NCBI RefSeq assembly: GCF_000424325.1
Contig: NZ_AUJR01000009.1
Location: 58,327-122,326, forward strand
Origin: [Clostridium] clostridioforme AGR2157
GTDB taxonomy: Bacteria; Bacillota; Clostridia; Lachnospirales; Lachnospiraceae
DNA length: 64,000 bases
Direction of reading: 5' to 3'
Position 1 is the first letter of the stretch, and the number at the start of each line of letters is the position of its first letter. The translations under genes and the position numbers were made by a program. Positions 18,868 through 27,622 of this stretch are shown piece after piece. The notes under the pieces are model-generated. The model did not search any database. It was not told the origin of the DNA and worked only from the letters and a program-made list of their open reading frames with translations.

Positions 18868-19833
18868 TCATTCCCTTCCCTGCCTGACGCTGCGCTCATA
18901 ATAAAAGATATATTGCTGCATGATGCCGGCACAGCCGCTGTATCGCCCGAACACATCATCTACGATTGTTTCGCAGAGACGGTTTTTGGGGATGCGGCGG
19001 TATTTTTTTCTGTCAAAATACTGTTCCATCAGAATTTTTTCAATCCATGTGTCCACCGGAAACGCGTCTATGTGGTGGAGGCCGAAAAGGCATACGCAGT
19101 TGGCCACCTTTTTTCCGATTCCGTAAAATCCAGTGAGATATTCCATGGCTCCCTCATAGTCCAGGGCAGCCAGATGGGATAGATCCAGCCTGCCTGAAAC
19201 CGCGTCCTGGCAGAGCCTGTGTATGTACTTGGCCCGGTAGCCCAGCTTAAGCCCCATTAAATCTTCCAGGGAAGCAAGACAGAGCTGGCTGGGGGAAGGA
19301 AAGGAGTAGGCCGGGGGAAGGCTCCTTCCCTGGGCATTTCCTTTCCCACGGGCATCTCCTTTTCCCTGGGCATCTTCTTTCCCCAGGTCTTGTCCATCCT
19401 CCAGGAGCGTGCCGTACCGGCTGCTGAGGGCTTCCACCAGCTGACGTATGTTCGGAATGGTCTTTTGCTGGGAAATCGCGAAGGTAATGATCATCTCCCA
19501 GGGGTCCTGGCGCAGAATTCGGATGCCTGCCCCGCTCATGGCAGCTGCCGTCAGGTAGGAATTTTCCCGGTCAATGGAGGCAATGACAGCCTGGTAATCC
19601 CGGTCCATGTCCAGATAGGACAGCCAGAAGTAAAGGTCCTCATGGGGACAGTCCAGGCAGATGAAAGTGCCGTCCTGCCATGCACGCAGGACGCGGAGGC
19701 CGCTGATGAGCCGGTAGCCGTTCTTTGACCCTGAAGGGTATGCATCCTCCGGCAGGGGAACCATGCGGAAACATTGACCGGACTGGTGAATCTGCTGCAG
19801 GTCCATGCAGGGAGTTTCATAACGATGAATCAT
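18868..19833 (-). CDS. 8-oxoguanine DNA glycosylase (OGG1-like, HhH-GPD)
   Basis: A 321-residue base-excision repair enzyme of the OGG1/AlkA type. The helix-hairpin-helix with catalytic Lys is in LTGFYGIGKKVANCVCLFGL and the essential Asp in IDAFPVDTWIEK. The N-terminal OGG domain shows SGQCFRM. AlkA-like members remove alkylated bases, OGG-like ones 8-oxoguanine; the Lys-Asp pair favours a bifunctional glycosylase/lyase. An insertion of three GKxDAx hexapeptides sits between the N-terminal and HhH parts. Start 19833 follows AAAGG; earlier in-frame starts lie in noncoding sequence. Confidence 0.85.
   Translation of the reverse strand: MIHRYETPCMDLQQIHQSGQCFRMVPLPEDAYPSGSKNGYRLISGLRVLRAWQDGTFICLDCPHEDLYFWLSYLDMDRDYQAVIASIDRENSYLTAAAMSGAGIRILRQDPWEMIITFAISQQKTIPNIRQLVEALSSRYGTLLEDGQDLGKEDAQGKGDARGKGNAQGRSLPPAYSFPSPSQLCLASLEDLMGLKLGYRAKYIHRLCQDAVSGRLDLSHLAALDYEGAMEYLTGFYGIGKKVANCVCLFGLHHIDAFPVDTWIEKILMEQYFDRKKYRRIPKNRLCETIVDDVFGRYSGCAGIMQQYIFYYERSVRQGRE
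19329..19382 (-). repeat. 18-bp in-frame minisatellite, three units, in the glycosylase gene
   Basis: Three consecutive 18-bp units (19329-19346, 19347-19364, 19365-19382) encode, in protein order, GKEDAQ, GKGDAR and GKGNAQ. Confidence 0.85.
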
Positions 19834-19948
19834 ATGGGTACGCCTTTCTTTTGTATGGGATTTTGGAAGGACCAGCACAAAATGGTCCCTGAATATAACT
19901 CTACCCCTTCTTTTTTTCAAAGTCAAATGTGATTTTCTGGCTTTCCGC

Positions 19949-19977
19949 TTGACATTTTCAGAAAATGTGACTAGAAT
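19949..19977 (+). promoter_or_regulatory. Promoter of the pheST operon
   Basis: TTGACA (19949-19954), 17-base spacer, TAGAAT (19972-19977). Transcription should start near 19984 and produce the T-box leader. Confidence 0.8.
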
Positions 19978-19984
19978 GTAGGTT

Positions 19985-20295
19985 AGATTTGATAATCCAA
20001 AAGCGATGAAGGTGCATAGTAGACGTTTATTTTCCATCAGAGAGGGGAGGCCACCGGCTGAAAGCCTGCCCGGGTTCAGATAGACGGTTGAAATTCCCAC
20101 CGGAGCCGTACAGGTAAAAGGATGCTTTCGCCAATCTGTGGAAGGATTCAGGTAGTCTGTGACGCAGGCACACGTTACGTGCATCAAGTGTCTGTATATT
20201 CCAGGTGCAGGTCCTGGGATGATACAGGAAGCAGGGTGGTACCGCGAGTTTACAGTCTCGTCCCTTCAGTGATGAAGAGACGGGGCTTTTTTGTT
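19985..20295 (+). promoter_or_regulatory. T-box leader upstream of pheST
   Basis: The T-box core GGGTGGTACCGCG (about 20235-20247) is present, followed by a terminator stem (GTCTCGTCCC with GAGACGGGGC) and a T6 run ending about 20293. Uncharged tRNA pairing with the leader prevents termination. The Stem I region (about 20035-20125) contains UUC (20094-20096) as a candidate Phe specifier, which agrees with the pheS and pheT genes downstream. A different register would read AUU, so the specifier is inferred from context. Confidence 0.88.
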
Positions 20296-20419
20296 CCCTG
20301 GAACGCGGGTCCCATGAAACAAAAATGCTCCCCGGGGATTGCAGCTTTAAAGAAAGCCTGCTGCAGGCGGACAATCCCGGGAGCAGGATTCTATCTTGTT
20401 ACAAAGAAAAGGAGAAGCC

Positions 20420-21439
20420 ATGAAAGAGCAGTTAGAGAAAATCAAAGAAGAGGCGTTAAGGCAGATTGAATCTTCCGAAGCGCTGGAGAAACTGAATGAC
20501 ATCCGTGTATCTTATCTGGGTAAGAAGGGAGAACTGACTAACCTGTTAAAGGGCATGAAGGATGTTGCCCCGGAGGACCGGCCAAAGGTGGGCCAGATGG
20601 TCAATGATGTCAGGGGACTCATTGAGGGAAGGCTGGAGGAGGCCAAGACTGCCCTGGCTAAGAAGGCCAGGGAGGAGCAGTTAAAAAGGGAGGTCATCGA
20701 CGTCACCCTTCCGGCCAGTAAGAATAATGTGGGCCACAGCCATCCGGGCACCATTGCCCTGGAAGAGGTGGAGCGCATTTTCGTGGGCATGGGATATGAG
20801 GTAGTGGAAGGTCCTGAGGTGGAGTACGACAGGTACAACTTTGAGAAGCTGAACATTCCCAAGGGGCACCCGGCCAGGGACGAGCAGGATACCTTCTACA
20901 TCAATGAAAACATCCTGCTGCGCAGCCAGACATCACCTGTACAGGTGCGTACCATGGAGAAGGGCAAACTTCCCATTCGAATGATTGCGCCGGGCCGCGT
21001 GTTCCGTTCCGACGAGGTGGATGCCACCCATTCTCCCTCCTTTCATCAGATTGAGGGCCTTGTGATTGACAAGAACATCACATTTGCGGACCTTAAGGGT
21101 ACGCTGGCCGAATTTGCCAGAGAGCTGTTCGGGCCTGAGACAAAGGTGAAGTTCCGTCCCCATCACTTCCCCTTTACGGAGCCCAGCGCCGAGGTGGATG
21201 TGACCTGTTTCAAATGCGGCGGTTCGGGCTGCCGGTTCTGTAAGGGGTCGGGCTGGATAGAGATTCTGGGATGCGGTATGGTGCACCCCCATGTACTGGA
21301 GATGTGCGGTATTGACCCGGATGAGTATTCCGGATTCGCATTTGGCGTGGGACTGGAGCGTATTGCTCTGCTTAAGTATGAAATTGACGACATGCGTCTG
21401 CTGTATGAAAACGATATCCGTTTCCTGAAACAGTTCTAA
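20420..21439 (+). CDS. pheS: Phenylalanine--tRNA ligase alpha subunit
   Basis: A 339-residue catalytic subunit of the (alpha-beta)2 phenylalanyl-tRNA synthetase. The N-terminal coiled coil (about residues 1-85) binds tRNA. The class II motifs follow: [20 protein letters not shown], motif 2 in [22 protein letters not shown], and motif 3 in [20 protein letters not shown] short Cys pattern [16 protein letters not shown] is a family insertion. Start ATG 20420 follows AAAGGAG. It is controlled by the T-box leader and followed by pheT after 48 bases. Confidence 0.97.
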   Translation: MKEQLEKIKEEALRQIESSEALEKLNDIRVSYLGKKGELTNLLKGMKDVAPEDRPKVGQMVNDVRGLIEGRLEEAKTALAKKAREEQLKREVIDVTLPASKNNVGHSHPGTIALEEVERIFVGMGYEVVEGPEVEYDRYNFEKLNIPKGHPARDEQDTFYINENILLRSQTSPVQVRTMEKGKLPIRMIAPGRVFRSDEVDATHSPSFHQIEGLVIDKNITFADLKGTLAEFARELFGPETKVKFRPHHFPFTEPSAEVDVTCFKCGGSGCRFCKGSGWIEILGCGMVHPHVLEMCGIDPDEYSGFAFGVGLERIALLKYEIDDMRLLYENDIRFLKQF

Positions 21440-21487
21440 GATCATGCGCCCTGATAAACATTCATAGCATAGAAGGAGAGAGAACAC

Positions 21488-23920
21488 ATGAACACAGCAT
21501 TATCATGGATAAAAGCATATGTCCCTGATTTGGATGTCACGGCCCAGGAATACACGGATGCCATGACGCTCACAGGAACCAAGGTAGAAGGTTATACATG
21601 TCTGGATAAGAACCTGGAAAAAATCGTTGTCGGAGAGATTCTTGAGGTCAAGGGCCATCCGGATGCAGATAAACTGGTGGTATGCCAGGTTAACGTGGGA
21701 GCGGGAGAGCCGGTGCAGATTGTCACAGGCGCCCCCAATATCACGGAGGAATCCACAGGTGAAAAGGTGCCCGTGGTGCTGGACGGCGGCCGCGTGGCGG
21801 GAGGCCACGACGGAGGCGCCCTTCCTGAGGATGGAATCAGGATTAAGCGGGGCAAGTTAAGAGGCGTGGAGTCCTGCGGCATGATGTGTTCCGTGGAGGA
21901 ACTGGGCGCCAGCAGGGATATGTACCCGGACGCCCCGGAGAGCGGCATCTATATCCTTCCGGGGGACAGCGTGCCCGGCTCCGACGCAGTGGAAATCATG
22001 GGACTCAGGGACGTGGTGTTCGAGTATGAAATCACATCCAACCGCGTGGACTGCTACAGTGTGATTGGCATAGCCAGAGAGGCCGCGGCTACCTTTGGCA
22101 AGGCCTTCCATGCCCCGGTGGTCACACCAACAGGTAACGGTGAGGACATCCACGACTACCTGAATGTGCGGGTGGAGGACAGCGAACTGTGTCCCCGTTA
22201 CTGCGCCAGGATGGTAAAGAATATAAAGCTTGCGCCTTCTCCCCAGTGGATGCAGCGCCGTTTGGCAGCCAGCGGCATCCGTCCCATCAATAATATTGTG
22301 GACATCACGAACTATGTCATGGAAGAGTATGGACAGCCCATGCACGCCTTTGACTATGACCAGCTGGCAGGCCACGAAATCGTGGTAAAATGCGCTAAGG
22401 ACGGGGATGTGTTCCAGACCCTGGACGGACAGGAGAGGAAGCTGGATTCCACCATCCTCATGATTAATGACGGGGAAAAGGAAGTGGGAATCGCCGGCAT
22501 CATGGGCGGAGAGAATTCCAAAATCACGGACAATGTACAGACTATGGTATTTGAGTCAGCCTGCTTCAACGGCACCAATATCCGTCTGTCAGCCAAGAAA
22601 GTGGGGCTGCGCACGGATGCTTCCGGAAAATACGAGAAGGGGCTGGACCCCAACACGGCAGAGGAAGCAGTAAACAGGGCCTGCCAGCTCATCGAGGAGC
22701 TGGGTGCGGGAGAGGTTGTGGGCGGCATCATCGACCTCTACCCTGAGAAGAGGACCAGCAGGCGGATTCCCTTTGACTCTGTTAAGATTAACAGGCTTTT
22801 AGGCACGGACATCCCTGAGGAAACCATGCTTTCCTACTTCGGGACCATTGAACTGGGCTATGACCCTGAGACAAAGGAGGTTATTGCTCCTACCTGGCGT
22901 CAGGACCTGGAGCGCATGGCTGATTTGGCTGAGGAAGTGGCCAGATTCTACGGCTATGACAAGATCCCCACCACACTGCCCTCCGGCGAAGCCACCACAG
23001 GAAAGCTTTCCTACAAGCTCCAGATAGAGAAGGTAGCCAGGGAGATAGCAGAGTTCTGCGGATTTTCCCAGGGCATGACATATTCCTTTGAGAGTCCCAA
23101 GGTATTTGACAGGATGCTGATTCCTGAGGACAGTGCCCTGAGGAAAACGGTGGAGATATCCAATCCCCTGGGAGAGGATTTCAGCGTCATGCGCACCACA
23201 TCCTTAAACGGCATGCTGACCTCCCTGTCCACCAACTACAACCGTCGGAACAAGGACGTGCGCCTGTACGAGCTGGCCAATGTATACCGTCCCAAGTCCC
23301 TGCCTATGACAGAGCTTCCAGACGAGCGCATGCAGTTCACCCTGGGAATGTACGGGAGCGGTGATTTCTTTACCATGAAGGGCGTGGTGGAAGAGTTTTT
23401 CGAGAAGGCCGGAATGCATAAAAAGCCTCATTATGACCCCAGTGCAGAGCATCCTTACCTTCATCCCGGAAGAAAGGCCGACATCCTGTATGACGGCACA
23501 GTGGTAGGCTTCCTGGGCGAGGTACACCCGGATGTGGCTGATAACTATAGGATTGGCGACAGGGCTTACATTGCCGTCATTGATATGCCGTCTATTATGG
23601 ATTTCACCACCTTTGACCGCAAGTATACCGGCATAGCCAGGTTCCCGGCTGTGACCAGGGACATCAGTATGGTGGTACCAAAGGATATCCTGGTGGGGCA
23701 GATTGAGGATGTGATTGAGCAGAGGGGAGGAAAGGTCCTGGAAAGCTACAAGCTCTTTGATGTGTACGAGGGAGCACAGGTACTGGCAGGCCACAAGTCG
23801 GTGGCATACTCCATTACCTTCCGGGCTAAGGACCACACCCTGGAGGAAAAGGAAGTCACGTCTGTGATGAATAAGATACTCAACGGATTAAGCGGGCTGG
23901 GAATCGAACTCAGGGCTTAA
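21488..23920 (+). CDS. pheT: Phenylalanine--tRNA ligase beta subunit
   Basis: A full-length 810-residue beta subunit. It contains the tRNA-binding OB fold at the N-terminus (VGEILEVKGHPDADKLVVCQ), the B3/B4 editing domain (YEITSNRVDCYSVIGIAREA and RTDASGKYEKGLDP), the B5 region, a degenerate synthetase core and the C-terminal anticodon-binding domain (RFPAVTRDISMVVPKDI to the end). The beta subunit edits Tyr-tRNA(Phe). The start follows GAAGGAGAG. It forms an operon with pheS. Confidence 0.97.
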   Translation: MNTALSWIKAYVPDLDVTAQEYTDAMTLTGTKVEGYTCLDKNLEKIVVGEILEVKGHPDADKLVVCQVNVGAGEPVQIVTGAPNITEESTGEKVPVVLDGGRVAGGHDGGALPEDGIRIKRGKLRGVESCGMMCSVEELGASRDMYPDAPESGIYILPGDSVPGSDAVEIMGLRDVVFEYEITSNRVDCYSVIGIAREAAATFGKAFHAPVVTPTGNGEDIHDYLNVRVEDSELCPRYCARMVKNIKLAPSPQWMQRRLAASGIRPINNIVDITNYVMEEYGQPMHAFDYDQLAGHEIVVKCAKDGDVFQTLDGQERKLDSTILMINDGEKEVGIAGIMGGENSKITDNVQTMVFESACFNGTNIRLSAKKVGLRTDASGKYEKGLDPNTAEEAVNRACQLIEELGAGEVVGGIIDLYPEKRTSRRIPFDSVKINRLLGTDIPEETMLSYFGTIELGYDPETKEVIAPTWRQDLERMADLAEEVARFYGYDKIPTTLPSGEATTGKLSYKLQIEKVAREIAEFCGFSQGMTYSFESPKVFDRMLIPEDSALRKTVEISNPLGEDFSVMRTTSLNGMLTSLSTNYNRRNKDVRLYELANVYRPKSLPMTELPDERMQFTLGMYGSGDFFTMKGVVEEFFEKAGMHKKPHYDPSAEHPYLHPGRKADILYDGTVVGFLGEVHPDVADNYRIGDRAYIAVIDMPSIMDFTTFDRKYTGIARFPAVTRDISMVVPKDILVGQIEDVIEQRGGKVLESYKLFDVYEGAQVLAGHKSVAYSITFRAKDHTLEEKEVTSVMNKILNGLSGLGIELRA

Positions 23921-24064
23921 GACAGCTGATAGAACAGAATAGGGTATGTGTGAATGGCTGCCGGCAGGATGAATTGGTTGCCGGCAGCTGCTTTTCCTGA
24001 GCTTCATGGATTTTCTTTATATTGTAAGTTTCTGGATTTTTTGAAAAATATTGCCGAAAAATGA

Positions 24065-24093
24065 TTGACAAATCATAAATCATCCTTTATAAT
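24065..24093 (+). promoter_or_regulatory. Promoter of tRNA-Leu
   Basis: A consensus pair: TTGACA (24065-24070), 17-base spacer, TATAAT (24088-24093), about 30 bases before the mature tRNA. The short leader contains a small hairpin (GCTTGCGAGAGC). Confidence 0.85.
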
Positions 24094-24123
24094 AACCTAC
24101 GTTGCTTGCGAGAGCAGCGTAAC

Positions 24124-24210
24124 GCAGAAGTGGCGGAATAGGCAGACGCGCACGGTTCAGGTCCGTGTGGTAGTAATACCGTGTGGGTTCGACTCCCATC
24201 TTCTGCACCA
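24124..24210 (+). tRNA. tRNA-Leu (anticodon CAG)
   Basis: An 87-nt type II tRNA with encoded CCA. The acceptor stem is GCAGAAG with CTTCTGC. The anticodon arm CACGG-TTCAGGT-CCGTG gives CAG, which reads CUG. The long variable arm (GTGGTAGTAATACC) and the T-arm GTGGGTTCGACTCCCAT are normal for leucine. Confidence 0.96.
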
Positions 24211-24219
24211 GATAATGAT

Positions 24220-24259
24220 AATCCGAACCCGGTTCCAATGGGGACGGCTTCGGATTTTT
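24220..24259 (+). terminator. Terminator of tRNA-Leu
   Basis: An 8-bp stem, AATCCGAA with TTCGGATT, and a T5 run about 10 bases after the tRNA 3' end. Confidence 0.75.
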
Positions 24260-24281
24260 AGTATATCTTGAGTGCTAAAGC

Positions 24282-24317
24282 AAAAACGGCGGTATCGTGA
24301 GTGATACCGCCGTTTTT
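24282..24317. terminator. Second, perfect terminator hairpin
   Basis: A 15-bp perfect stem (AAAAACGGCGGTATC with GATACCGCCGTTTTT) with a 6-base loop; it would work in either direction. It shields the next operon from read-through. Confidence 0.85.
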
Positions 24318-24436
24318 GTCATACGCTCCTTTCTTTATCCGCTTCTTTTGTCCGCTGCTTGCGGAGAAGATCGGTGTTTCCGCGCCCACCCGGAACACCG
24401 GGAGGAAGCACAAATTCCACCATTAGAGGTAAAGTT

Positions 24437-24469
24437 TTGATAGTAATTTAGTAGGAAATGGTATATACT
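24437..24469 (+). promoter_or_regulatory. Possible promoter of the sufC-sufB-like pair
   Basis: TTGATA (24437-24442) and TATACT (24464-24469) are 21 bases apart, too far for a standard promoter, so an activator or another -35 may be used. The rest of 24318-24532 holds no gene that I can see. Confidence 0.35.
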
Positions 24470-24532
24470 GTAAGTTGTGGCTTAAAATAAGCAGTACAGT
24501 GAGAGAGAGAAAAGAAGAGAGGAAGGAAGATC

Positions 24533-25270
24533 ATGCTTACATTAGAGAATCTCTCCTTTGACGTGAATGATGAAAAGGGAGAAATAGGTATCATCAAAGA
24601 TATAAGCTTTACAGTGGACGACGGTAAGTTTGTGGTCATAACAGGCCCTAACGGCGGCGGCAAGTCCACCACGGCTAAACTAATCATGGGAATTGAACGC
24701 CCCACAGGAGGACGTATCCTCTTTGACGGACAGGATATAACAGATATGAGTATTACAGACAGGGCTAACCTGGGAATCAGCTTCGCGTTCCAGCAGCCTG
24801 TCCGCTTTAAGGGCGTGCAGGTAATCGATCTGCTCCGTCTGGCAGCCAGGAAAAAGCTGACGGTATCGGAAGCCTGTCAATACCTGGCCGAGGTGGGGCT
24901 CTGCGCCAAGGACTACATCAACCGCGAGGTCAACGCCAGCCTGTCCGGCGGCGAGCTCAAGAGAATCGAGATTGCCACTGTCATTGCCAGGGCTTCCAAG
25001 CTTTCCGTATTTGACGAGCCTGAGGCAGGCATTGATCTGTGGAGTTTCCAGAACCTGATTCAGGTGTTTGAGCGCATGAGACAGAACACCAACGGTTCCA
25101 TCCTTATCATATCCCATCAGGAACGGATTCTCAATATTGCGGATGAGATTGTGGTGATCGCAGACGGCAAGGTAGTGAACCAGGGCACCAGGGATGAAAT
25201 CATGCCTCAGATCATGGGTACTTCGTCCGCGGTGGACGCCTGCAGTAAATTTTGTGCGACAGCGCAGTGA
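24533..25270 (+). CDS. sufC: Fe-S cluster assembly ATPase SufC (SmsC-like)
   Basis: A 245-residue ABC-type ATPase. Walker A is GPNGGGKSTTAK, the Q-loop is in FAFQQPVRFKG, the signature is ASLSGGELKRIEIATVIARA, Walker B is LSVFDEPEAGIDL and the switch His is in IISHQER. SufC works in the cytoplasm with a SufB-type scaffold, here the next gene. No sufS, sufU or separate sufB and sufD are present, so this is the minimal two-gene arrangement (the SMS type described in the literature). Start ATG 24533 follows AGGAAGG. Confidence 0.9.
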   Translation: MLTLENLSFDVNDEKGEIGIIKDISFTVDDGKFVVITGPNGGGKSTTAKLIMGIERPTGGRILFDGQDITDMSITDRANLGISFAFQQPVRFKGVQVIDLLRLAARKKLTVSEACQYLAEVGLCAKDYINREVNASLSGGELKRIEIATVIARASKLSVFDEPEAGIDLWSFQNLIQVFERMRQNTNGSILIISHQERILNIADEIVVIADGKVVNQGTRDEIMPQIMGTSSAVDACSKFCATAQ

Positions 25271-25287
25271 GGGGAGGAGTGAGCGAG

Positions 25288-26208
25288 ATGGCAGACAGCA
25301 TTCAGGAGAGAATATTAGAGGAAGTGGCCGACCTTCACGGTGTTCCGGAAGGGGCCTATAATATAAGGGCCAACGGCCAGACAGCCGGCCGCAATACCAC
25401 GGCCAACATAGACATTGTCACAAAGACGGATAAGCCGGGAATCGACATCCGCATCAAACCCGGCACCAGGAACGAAAGTGTACACATTCCCGTGGTGGTC
25501 AGCGCCAGCGGATTAAAGGAGATGGTCTATAACGATTTCTTCATCGGTGAGGACTCTGATGTGGTCATCGTGGCAGGCTGCGGCATTCATAACTGCGGGG
25601 ACCAGGATTCGGAGCATGACGGAATCCACCGCTTCTTTGTGGGAAAGAATGCCAGGGTCAAATATGTGGAGAAGCATTACGGCGAGGGGGACGGCAACGG
25701 CAAGCGCATCCTGAATCCGGGCACGGAAGTCTACATGGAGGAAAACAGCTACATGGAGATGGAGATGGTCCAGATTGAGGGCGTGGACTCCACCAACAGG
25801 ACCAACTCCGCTGAGCTGGCCGCGGGAGCCAAGCTTATAGTGCGGGAACGCCTTCTGACCCATGGCAGCCAGAATGCAGAGAGTACTTACATCGTGAATC
25901 TGAACGGAGAGGATTCCAGCGCGGATGTGGTGTCACGTTCCGTTGCCAAGGATACCTCAAGGCAGACCTTCAATTCCAAAATCGTGGGCAACGCCAAGTG
26001 CAGCGGACACACGGAGTGTGACGCCATCATCATGGACGATGCCAAGATTTTTGCCATTCCGGGACTGATTGCCAACAACATTGACGCGGCCCTGATTCAC
26101 GAGGCAGCCATAGGCAAGATTGCAGGGGAGCAGATTGTGAAGCTCATGACCCTGGGTCTTACAGAGGAAGAGGCGGAAGCCCAGATTGTCAACGGCTTCT
26201 TAAAATAG
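25288..26208 (+). CDS. SufB/SufD family Fe-S scaffold (SmsB-like)
   Basis: A 306-residue protein, shorter than SufB (about 470) and SufD (about 420). The C-terminal SufBD core is clear: GHTECDAIIMDDAKIFAIPG, DAALIHEAAIGKIAGEQI and a final LTEEEAEAQIVNGF. The beta-helix centre has ECD and CGIHNCGDQDSEHDGIH, a Cys/His cluster that may be a ligand site. Start ATG 25288 lies 9 bases after GGGGAGGAG; the GTG at 25279 is too close to that site. It follows sufC by 17 bases, so they form an operon. Confidence 0.85.
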   Translation: MADSIQERILEEVADLHGVPEGAYNIRANGQTAGRNTTANIDIVTKTDKPGIDIRIKPGTRNESVHIPVVVSASGLKEMVYNDFFIGEDSDVVIVAGCGIHNCGDQDSEHDGIHRFFVGKNARVKYVEKHYGEGDGNGKRILNPGTEVYMEENSYMEMEMVQIEGVDSTNRTNSAELAAGAKLIVRERLLTHGSQNAESTYIVNLNGEDSSADVVSRSVAKDTSRQTFNSKIVGNAKCSGHTECDAIIMDDAKIFAIPGLIANNIDAALIHEAAIGKIAGEQIVKLMTLGLTEEEAEAQIVNGFLK

Positions 26209-26238
26209 TATATAGAACAATTGAACATGGATAAAGCT

Positions 26239-26261
26239 GCTGCGGCCCAACAGGCCGCAGC
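26239..26261. other. Hairpin between the suf pair and the antiporter gene
   Basis: A 9-bp stem (GCTGCGGCC with GGCCGCAGC) with a 5-base loop 30 bases after the SufB-like stop. There is no T-run, so it may be a weak terminator or only stabilise the RNA. Confidence 0.4.
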
Positions 26262-26326
26262 TTGCGTATGTACCGGTGTATATGATACGGGCGGTACGCC
26301 AGCATATGATACAGGAGGACAAAAAC

Positions 26327-27622
26327 ATGGAGGAAAATCGTGAGGGAAGGGCGGCGGCCCTTCTGCCTATTCTGATATTTCTGCTGATTTTCTTGGGATC
26401 CGGGTTCATTACCGGAGATTTCTACAGTATGCCGGCCATTGTGGCCTTTTTGATTGCGCTTCTGGCGGCCTTTGTGCAGAACAGGGAGCTGGGCTTTTCG
26501 GAAAAGATAAAGCTGGCCGCACAGGGCGTAGGGGATGAGAATATCATCACCATGTGCCTCATATTCCTGGCAGCAGGTGCCTTTACAGGCGCTGTGAAGG
26601 CTGCCGGCGGCGTGGAATCCACGGTCAATCTGGGGCTGTCCATCCTGCCCTCCAACGTGGCTGTGGCAGGACTGTTTCTCATTGGGTGTTTCATATCCAT
26701 ATCCATGGGAACCTCGGTGGGTACTATCACAGCCCTGGCTCCCATTGCGGCGGGAATCAGCCAGAAGACCGGATTCTCCATGGCGGTCTGCGCGGGTGCC
26801 GTGGTGGGCGGGGCCATGTTCGGAGACAACCTGTCCATGATATCCGACACAACCATAGCAGCGGTAAAGACACAGGGCTGCGAGATGAAGGACAAGTTCA
26901 GGGAGAACTTCCTCATCGTACTGCCGGCAGCCATTGTCACGATCCTTTTATTCCTGGTCCTGGGAAAGGATGCCTCGTTCCGGATACAGGGCAGCCTTGA
27001 CTACAGCCTGTTACGGGTGATGCCTTATATGGTGGTGCTGGCAGGCGCCCTGGCAGGAGTGAACGTATTTCTGGTTCTCATGACCGGCACTGTGCTGAGC
27101 CTGATAGCCGGAGTGGCTACAGGTGCCTTTGGGGCGGGGGAAATGTTCACCCAGGTGGGCGCGGGGCTCACGGGAATGTATGATATCACGGTGATATCCG
27201 TGATTGTGGCCTGCATCGTGGCCCTGGTAAAGGAGTACGGAGGGATTGCCTTCATTCTTTCCTTCATCAAAAAGAGAATCAACGGTGAAAGGGGAGGAGA
27301 GCTTGGAATCGCTGCCCTGGCTCTTCTGGTAGACATGTGTACGGCCAATAATACGGTGGCCATTGTCATGGCTGGTCCCATTGCAAAGGAAATCAGCGAT
27401 GATTTCGGCGTGACGCCCAGGCGTTCCGCGTCCCTCTTGGACATGTTCAGCTCCATGGCACAGGGACTGATTCCCTACGGCGCCCAGCTTCTGGCGGCAG
27501 CCGGCCTGACAGGCCTGACACCTTTTGAAATCATTCCCTACTGCTTTTATCCCATCCTCATGGGAGTCAGCGGGCTGATATTCATATTCATTAAAAAGAG
27601 ACATGGAAAGGTACTGGTATGA
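26327..27622 (+). CDS. NhaC-family Na+/H+ antiporter
   Basis: A 431-residue polytopic membrane protein with 11-12 hydrophobic segments. The NhaC-type features are SMGTSVGTITALAPIAAGIS, AGAVVGGAMFGDNLSMISDT and VDMCTANNTVAIVMAGPIAK, covering two discontinuous helices with Asp and Asn residues. It probably exchanges Na+ for H+, but some members carry malate/lactate or amino acids. The start follows AGGAGG with an 8-base gap. It overlaps the NSS transporter by 4 bases (ATGA), so the two are coupled and may act together on sodium. Confidence 0.85.
   Translation: MEENREGRAAALLPILIFLLIFLGSGFITGDFYSMPAIVAFLIALLAAFVQNRELGFSEKIKLAAQGVGDENIITMCLIFLAAGAFTGAVKAAGGVESTVNLGLSILPSNVAVAGLFLIGCFISISMGTSVGTITALAPIAAGISQKTGFSMAVCAGAVVGGAMFGDNLSMISDTTIAAVKTQGCEMKDKFRENFLIVLPAAIVTILLFLVLGKDASFRIQGSLDYSLLRVMPYMVVLAGALAGVNVFLVLMTGTVLSLIAGVATGAFGAGEMFTQVGAGLTGMYDITVISVIVACIVALVKEYGGIAFILSFIKKRINGERGGELGIAALALLVDMCTANNTVAIVMAGPIAKEISDDFGVTPRRSASLLDMFSSMAQGLIPYGAQLLAAAGLTGLTPFEIIPYCFYPILMGVSGLIFIFIKKRHGKVLV

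Noticed and set aside
20091..20096. AUU as an isoleucine specifier in the pheST T-box
   Set aside because: The genes downstream encode Phe-tRNA synthetase; the overlapping UUC fits, and exact placement needs a folded model.
20330..20385. Stem of CCGGGGATTG and CAATCCCGGG after the pheST terminator
   Set aside because: No T-run and no fit to a known regulator; the T-box terminator already explains control, so it is not called separately.
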